Below the pieces are notes generated by a model. The model did not search any database. It had not been told where the DNA came from and saw nothing but the letters and a program-made list of their open reading frames with translations. DNA of 64,000 nt from Maratus speciosus (lineage: Eukaryota > Arthropoda > Arachnida > Araneae > Salticidae): the NCBI GenBank assembly GCA_963932465.1, contig OZ010786.1:275250411-275314410 (forward strand), read 5' to 3'. The translations under genes were made by a program, and so were the position numbers. Shown here piece after piece: positions 58,715-64,000 of the stretch. Position 1 is the stretch's first letter. The number at the start of each line of letters is the position of its first letter.

Positions 58715-60261
58715 TAAATTCACAGGAAATTTTCGGAAAGGTTACACCCCAGCCCCCCCTCTCGGCACTAACTAATATGCATTTTCTGCTCCCATTTAAC
58801 GAATTTTGCGGTTTTTTTCGCGATATTTTGACGAAATTCACTTTTTTTTCGTGACCTTTTGCAAAATCTGCGTTTTTTCGCGATCTTTTGACGAAATCTG
58901 TGTTTTTCCTCGATCTTTTCCCAAAATTGCGTTTTTTTGTAATGTTTTAACGAAATTTGTGGGTTTTTTCCGCCATTCTTTGAAAATATTTGCATTTTTT
59001 TTCCAAGATTTTTTGGCGAAATTTGCGTTTTTAGGCGATTTTTTCGTGAAATTTGTGTTTTTTTCGCGATCTTTTCATGCAATTTACGTTTTGACCGCGA
59101 TCTTTTCTCGAAATTTGTGTTTTTCCCGCAATTGTGTCACGAAAGTTGCGTTTTCTACGCGATCTTTTCACGAAATTTGCGTTTTTTCCGCGATCTTTTC
59201 ACGAATTTTGCGTTTTATCCGTGATCTTTTCACGAAATTTGCGTTTTATCCGTGATCTTTTCACGAAATTTGCGTTTATCAGCGACATTGAAGAATTGTG
59301 TGATTCTTTTTCGCGATTTTTTGTCGAAATTTGCATTTTTCCGCAATCTTTTCACGAAATTTGCGTTTTCCGCGATCTTTTCACGAATTTGCGTTTTTCC
59401 GCGATACTTTGAAGAATTTTGTGATTCTTTTTCGCGATTTTTTGTCGAAATTTGCATTTTTCAGCGACATTTTGAAGAATTGTGTGATTCTTTTTCGCGA
59501 TTTTTTTGTCGAAATTTGCGTTTTTCTGCCCTCTTTTCACGAAATTTCCGTTTTTCCGCGATACTTTGAAGAATTTTGTGATTCTTTTTCGCGATTCTTT
59601 GTCGAAATTTGCGTTTTTTCCGCGATCTTTTCACGAAATTTGTGTTTTTCCGCGATTTTTTGACGAAATTTGCGTTTTCCGCGATTTTGTCACGAAAGTT
59701 GCGTTTTATCCGCGATCTTTTCACGAAATTTGCGTTTTATCCGCGACACTTTGAAGAATTTTGTGATTCTTTTTCGCGATTTTTTGTCGAAATTTGCGTT
59801 TTCCCGCGATTATTTCCCGAAATTTGCGTTTTCCGCGATCTTTTCACGAAATTTGCGTTTTCCGCGATACTTTGAAGAATTTTGTGATTCTTTTTCGCGA
59901 TTCTTTGTCGAAATTTGCGTTTTTTCCGCGATCTTTTCATGAAATTTGTGTTTTTTCCGCGATTTTTTGACGAAATTTGCGTTTTCTCCGCAATCTTTTC
60001 ACGAAATTTGCGTTTTTTCAGCGATGTTTTGACGTAATTCGTGTTTTTTACGTGGTTCTTGGGCGAAATTCACGTTTTTTCGCGATTCTTTGACGGAATT
60101 GGTGATTTTTTTTTCTACGAACGATTGACGAAATTGATTTTTTTCGGCGACTATATCGAAATTAGTGATATTTTTATGTCTGAATTTTCGGACTAATGTC
60201 AGTTTTTTTTTCGGAAACGAATGCCTTAAATTTTAAGAAATTCGATACAGAATCACCCCTG
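58715..60261 (+). mobile_element. Array element copy, same orientation as 203-990
   Basis: The right end is the inverse of CAGGGGTGATTCTG. The pre-array segment GAAATTTTCGGAAAGG, a C-rich run, CGGCACTAACTAATATGC and the post-array tail (CGAACGATTGACGAAATTGA, TCGGCGACTA, ATGTCTGAATTTTCGGA) match the type copy. The left TIR is eroded. Confidence 0.65.
58795..60165 (+). repeat. 31-bp minisatellite array A8 with higher-order structure
   Basis: About 44 units (CGATCTTTTCACGAAATTTGCG + T-tract). Variant units containing GAAGAATTTTGTGATTC recur at about 59288, 59411, 59472, 59569, 59752 and 59874, with spacings near multiples of 30.5 bp. Confidence 0.85.
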
Positions 60262-60817
60262 CTACTTTCTTTTCTTACGTTCGGGAGAATCGCCGTTTTT
60301 GACGTCGTAAATTCCGAACGAATTTCACCCCTTTCCTCCCTGGCATCGAACTTTCAACCATCGCGTTTGGCGAGTGGTGCCCATTGAGTTTGGCGAGTGA
60401 GGACAATAAAGTTAATCGCCACGTTTTAAGTGTTACTCGACGCCTGGCGAGTGGCGAGTGCTAATTTTGTGCTATAATTAGGTGAAAGGTGAGATTTGGT
60501 GAATTTGATGAGTTCTGGTGCTCATTACATTTCAGATAATGATTAATATACAGCAAATAGGATGCCAGATCAGTAACTGAAATTCATCAGTTGGTTTCTC
60601 AAACCACTAATGCACAATGCAGATCTTGTCTCAATAAACACTGTTCTGCTAGAAGACCCCATTTCAAGTACATACACAAAAATTTTCAACTATTTCAAAA
60701 TCTGTAATATTTGCAACAAAATAAATTTGACAATAAATAAATAAATAAATTTAACAATACTAAATTTTCATACACTCAATTTTTACTATAAGCCACAAAC
60801 TCATATTGTGTAAAAAA

Positions 60818-63434
60818 CAGTGTTGGACGGTATTTACCATCTGATGTTTTTTACCGGTTATTACCATGGTTTTTACCGTCTTTGGAAAAACATGTTTTTA
60901 CCGAGGTTTTTACCAGTTTTGAAAAACTTATTAGTTTGACTATTTTTTGTCTATGAAAATTTATCTTCCAATTTTTCATTTTCCCTGGGGTGAAAGTTTT
61001 CTGGGTATTTAATACCAGTATTTCCATACAATAATATTCACCTAATTTAGTTTCTGATTAGGTAAGTAAAAGACGTATGAAAATAGCAGTTTTTCAGAAG
61101 CTCGGAAGACATTCATCCATGTTTACCTGCTACAAGAATTCAAAAATTTAAAGATATTATTGCACATTTATCGCTATTAAAACCTAATGCTTATTATAAC
61201 TATCATTATGAGAATGCACATTACAATATTTATCTTAATGGAGACTAGTTTACTCATTTTTACTGAAAGGAAATGGAAAATTATCAGTACACTTTTATCA
61301 CATTTAAAAACCTTAATCATTTTAATAAAAACCAAATGCTTACAAATATTAATTATCACATAATATAGTTTGTACAAATGTTAGTACAGTTTACCAGCCT
61401 ATGCCCTTGAAGCCTTTTAGCATTTTATAAAAAGCTTTGTAGCTTTCTGTACCCTAATCTACAGTCGGACCTCTATTTAACGAACCTCTATTTTGCGAAT
61501 TTCTCTATTTTGCGAACTTTTCCTTGGAACCAAGAACATTTTGCGAATTTCTTCGTAAAATAACCTCCAAATAGCGAAGTGCATTCTCTATTTAACGAAC
61601 TTTTTCTTCTGATCGAAATTTTTTTCCTCCCCATTTCTCAAAATATTTCTGGACATTTCAAACTTATTCTTTCTTTAAACATATTTTATGATGTTCAATG
61701 GCCTTGAACTGGTTTTACCAGGCGCCTTCTTTGTCAGCAGTGAGAATTCGGTACATACGGAGGACGAAGATGATAATCCCTTAACTTAAAAAAATGTGGA
61801 TATAGTGAGAAAAAAAGAAGAATTAACATTGATGTGCTGATTGATGATTGTATTTCACTTAATTCTGAAACTGAGACCTCAGAAACACTATCTGAATTGG
61901 CTATTTTCGACAGTGTGAAAAATTAAAAGAATACAGCAATGAATTGCGATGAAGACGAATAGGATGATGATGGAAATGTTCATTATGCAGGAATTAACAA
62001 AACTTCGTATGATGAAATGCTAAAATCATTTGAAACAATCCGACGCGGATTGCAGTTAAAAGAAAATGCGCATGAAGGGGGTTTTGGTGCATTGCAAAGA
62101 TGCGAGACGTATTATGAGAGACAGCACTTTTTAAAATAAAAAACTCAGGCAAAATTAACACAGTTTTTCAGAAATTAAATTTAAGGACGCATATGTTAAT
62201 GCATGGTTAAAATTATTTGTTATAATAATAATAGATACGATAATGTCATTAAAATTCCTTAATTTTAATGTAAAACTATTTACTTTAAACAGAAAATACA
62301 GTGTATTCCCGGACAATGTTTTGTTTTCCTTGCAGATTTCAAAGATTTAAACAGATGGAAAAAATGAATTGATGGATATTGGTGTGTAAAATAAATAAAA
62401 CAAATCGATATAATTTATTTAAAAAATGTGATTAATTACTTTTAGTAAAAATATTTAGAGTTTATGAATTTAAAATCTGTTTTATGTAGTTTAAAGTATT
62501 TTAAAGGGTGAATCTCTATTTAACGAATTTTCCATATAACAAACTTTTTTTCGGGATTTAGCGACTTCGTTAAATAGAGGTTCGACTGTATTTTTTAATT
62601 TACTGTGGATATGTGAAAAGTTCGAAAAAATTAGCTCTATGGATGAAGAACTATAAGGTATGGAGTGAAGATTCAGCATTAAATGTATATATTCAGGATT
62701 CATTTCTTTGTTATTTAGTGCTTTCCACCGAACTTTGGCTTTTACATGTTTTGTTTTAAAGAAGCTTCTTGGAAATGGTTGTCCTTCAACTTCATATGCC
62801 AACATAAGTGAAAGAGAATTTGGCATAAAATCTGAGTCTTTCCATTTCCTTTTGTGCTTCACTTAATAGATCTTCATTTTTGTGCACTGGATTGGTCATA
62901 CGTGCTAAAAAGTGAAAGGGTTCTAAAGCCAAATCAATTTGTTTTTTGATAGTGCATTAATTTCAGCCATTCAGAACAAGCATCTGCTCTGACGAATATT
63001 TAAGGCTTTGCTCACTGGTTGTAGCTGTTGAAATAGATCCTTCACTTGTTTAAATAATCATTCACTAATCTTTGAATTCTAATATCAATATCTTTTGCAT
63101 GATTTTTGAAAATGTTAAGCAATGCAGGACTGTTTTTAATAAATGTGGAGATACATTCTATATGACTATTCCACCATACTTTGCTTGGCAAGGTAAAATT
63201 TCTATGATTAAAGTACTATATCAGCAGATTTAGAGAATTAATTCTTTATTTCCCATCTCTTTTATATATATATATATGCATCAGTTACATGAAAATACAG
63301 CTTCAATCAATAGTAGTTAAATACAGTTTAATGACTAGTAGAGTTTATTGTATCCTTAGGTTTTTACCACTTTTTCCCAGGTTTTTACCATCTCTTGGTA
63401 AAAATCAGTTTTTACCGGTAAAAAGCCAACCCTG
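60818..63434 (-). mobile_element. hAT element with perfect 8-bp duplication and transposase relic
   Basis: Ends CAGTGTTGGACGGTA and the inverse of CAGGGTTGGCTTTTT, both followed by TTTACC-rich motifs. GTAAAAAA occurs exactly at 60810-60817 and 63435-63442. The minus strand retains hAT transposase pieces: VWWNSHIECISTFIKNSPALL (about 63185-63120), DIDIRIQRLVNDY, LEPFHFLARMTNP (about 62915) and the dimerisation motif PYSSSSIELIFSNFSHIHSKLKN (about 62660-62590), continuing after the Tigger insertion near 61455. Frameshifts and stops make it inactive. Confidence 0.85.
61462..62588 (+). mobile_element. Tigger/pogo derivative inserted in the hAT transposase gene
   Basis: TIRs CAGTCGGACCTCTATTTAAC and CAGTCGAACCTCTATTTAAC are flanked by TA (61460-61461, 62589-62590). 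On plus around 61990-62180 a frameshifted Tigger C-terminus reads SYDEMLKSFETIRRGLQ, then ALQRCETYYERQHFLK and QAKLTQFF (the terminal QTxIxxFF motif). CGAA-rich subterminal repeats (TATTTTGCGAA) sit inside the left end. Confidence 0.8.
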
Positions 63435-63442
63435 GTAAAAAA

Positions 63443-64000
63443 AACAAACAAACAACAACAAAAAAAAACCATGAAAGAGTGAGTGGATCATGTCAACATA
63501 GACCTTAAGGTAATCTATAGTTTTCATCAAGACTGTGGCCAGAATTTTTTTTTTTTTCAGAGGCGTCACCTTATAGATTTTAAAATACAATCCTTTTCTT
63601 TTTGACTGAAAATACATGAATGAAGGACTTTTCAACTTATTTTGGGGGAGGGGGAAGCATGGCTTTCATGATGTATTCTACAACAATCAAAGGTCTCAAG
63701 GACTCCCAATGTGAAAGCTATCCAAAGCATACTATAAAACTGGCCAGTGTTATAACCTGCAATATAAAGGAAGTAAATTTTCACTTGGAAGGCAGCATAC
63801 TTTGGCATAGCCATCAACGTGACACACACACACACAAAAGATTCACTGGACTAGGCCTACTCTTTCGATTGTTGCAAGGTGCATTTATGATGCTCAGAAG
63901 TCCATTGGATATGCTATAGGGTGTAAAAAAATCAAAAAGTTCGAATTTTTATGATTTTTTCCCCAGCGTTCAAATACTGAATATCTACCAAGAGTTTTAG
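63443..64000. other. Intron sequence upstream of exon a, no exon recognised
   Basis: Contains a (CA)n run near 63822 and ORFs of 99 codons (plus) and 67 codons (minus) without recognised similarity. No signal-peptide or trefoil exon of the glucosidase was found. Confidence 0.45.

Larger units (their letters stand above)
58486..60476. mobile_element. hAT-like element with perfect 8-bp duplication, hosting an array element
   Basis: Ends TATAGGTCAAAATTA and the inverse of TATAGCACAAAATTA. ATTAGGTG stands exactly at 58478-58485 and 60477-60484. Subterminal CACTGGCCA (left, four copies) and CACTCGCCA (right, several copies) words are in inverted arrangement. Contains the array element 58715-60261; no transposase seen. 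Confidence 0.7.
58303..60805. repeat. 130-bp direct duplication of sequence upstream of exon a
   Basis: 58303-58433 (AGTACATACACAAAAtTTTTC through TTTTTACTATAAACCAC) recurs at 60664-60797 with high identity. The two copies flank the hAT element 58486-60476, but the exon itself is not duplicated. Confidence 0.75.

Noticed and set aside
58768..59942. Overlapping ORFs over array A8
   Set aside because: Same reason as the other arrays; amino-acid content is dictated by the monomer.
60664..60797. A second copy of exon a near the duplicated upstream sequence
   Set aside because: The duplication covers only intronic sequence; no GEH or FSDQFLQL coding is present there.
63620..63919. 99-codon plus ORF and overlapping minus ORF
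   Set aside because: No recognised similarity; includes a CA microsatellite.
1..64000. CRISPR arrays, bacterial operons or rRNA
   Set aside because: The sequence is eukaryotic; the short-period repeats have no spacer structure and no rRNA similarity was recognised.

Overview
The window is AT-rich eukaryotic nuclear DNA, most likely from an arthropod. A chelicerate such as a spider is plausible, but that is inference from gene similarity, intron size and transposon content. The only convincing host gene is a glycoside hydrolase family 31 enzyme on the minus strand. It is closest to lysosomal acid alpha-glucosidase (GAA) and is spread over at least 53 kb. Seven internal coding exons are visible in transcription order from 58257 down to 4902. 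All have GT-AG borders and reading phases that join without a break into 352 codons. They run from the N-terminal beta-sandwich to just past the catalytic nucleophile motif WIDMNEPSNF. Exons upstream of 58257 and the 3' part of the gene lie outside the window or were not recognised.

Everything else is intronic and is dominated by nested, decayed mobile DNA. By region: 1-4900 holds a TIR element with a 31-bp minisatellite, a foldback element with a tRNA-like centre, a MITE split by a TAA-flanked element, and a pogo-like MITE. 5100-9900 holds a Tc1 relic and three nearly abutting TIR elements. 10000-13400 holds small exons and a TIR element with a 33-bp minisatellite. 13900-17000 holds a DDE-transposase relic and a 1.8-kb 31-bp array. 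17087-25240 is a foldback interrupted by a 7.6-kb hAT-type element with perfect 8-bp target duplications; that element itself holds a GC-rich insert, an array and a pogo-type element with two tRNA-like sequences. 25379-27129 is a long foldback whose arms carry arrays. 29000-36400 holds hAT elements, including hAT in hAT and Tigger in hAT. 36800-37632 is another Tigger derivative. 40360-44929 looks like a non-autonomous Helitron. 46069-48430 is a tandem duplication whose second copy received two transposons while the first kept the empty sites. 49171-57560 holds a mariner relic, ~150-bp degenerate tandem repeats and a reverse-oriented array. 58486-63434 holds two hAT elements with perfect target duplications, one carrying an array and one cut by a Tigger.

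The most unusual structure is a dispersed ~31-bp minisatellite (core GATCYTTTGACGAAATT plus a T-tract). It occurs as eight arrays in both orientations, and at least three lie inside a TIR element ending in CAGGGGTGATTCTG. Its period equals about three helical turns, it lacks stop codons in several frames (hence spurious lysine/arginine- or phenylalanine-rich ORFs), and every exon group present is bracketed by arrays of opposite orientation. The second unusual structure is foldback elements with tRNA-like cloverleaf sequences inside their terminal inverted repeats.
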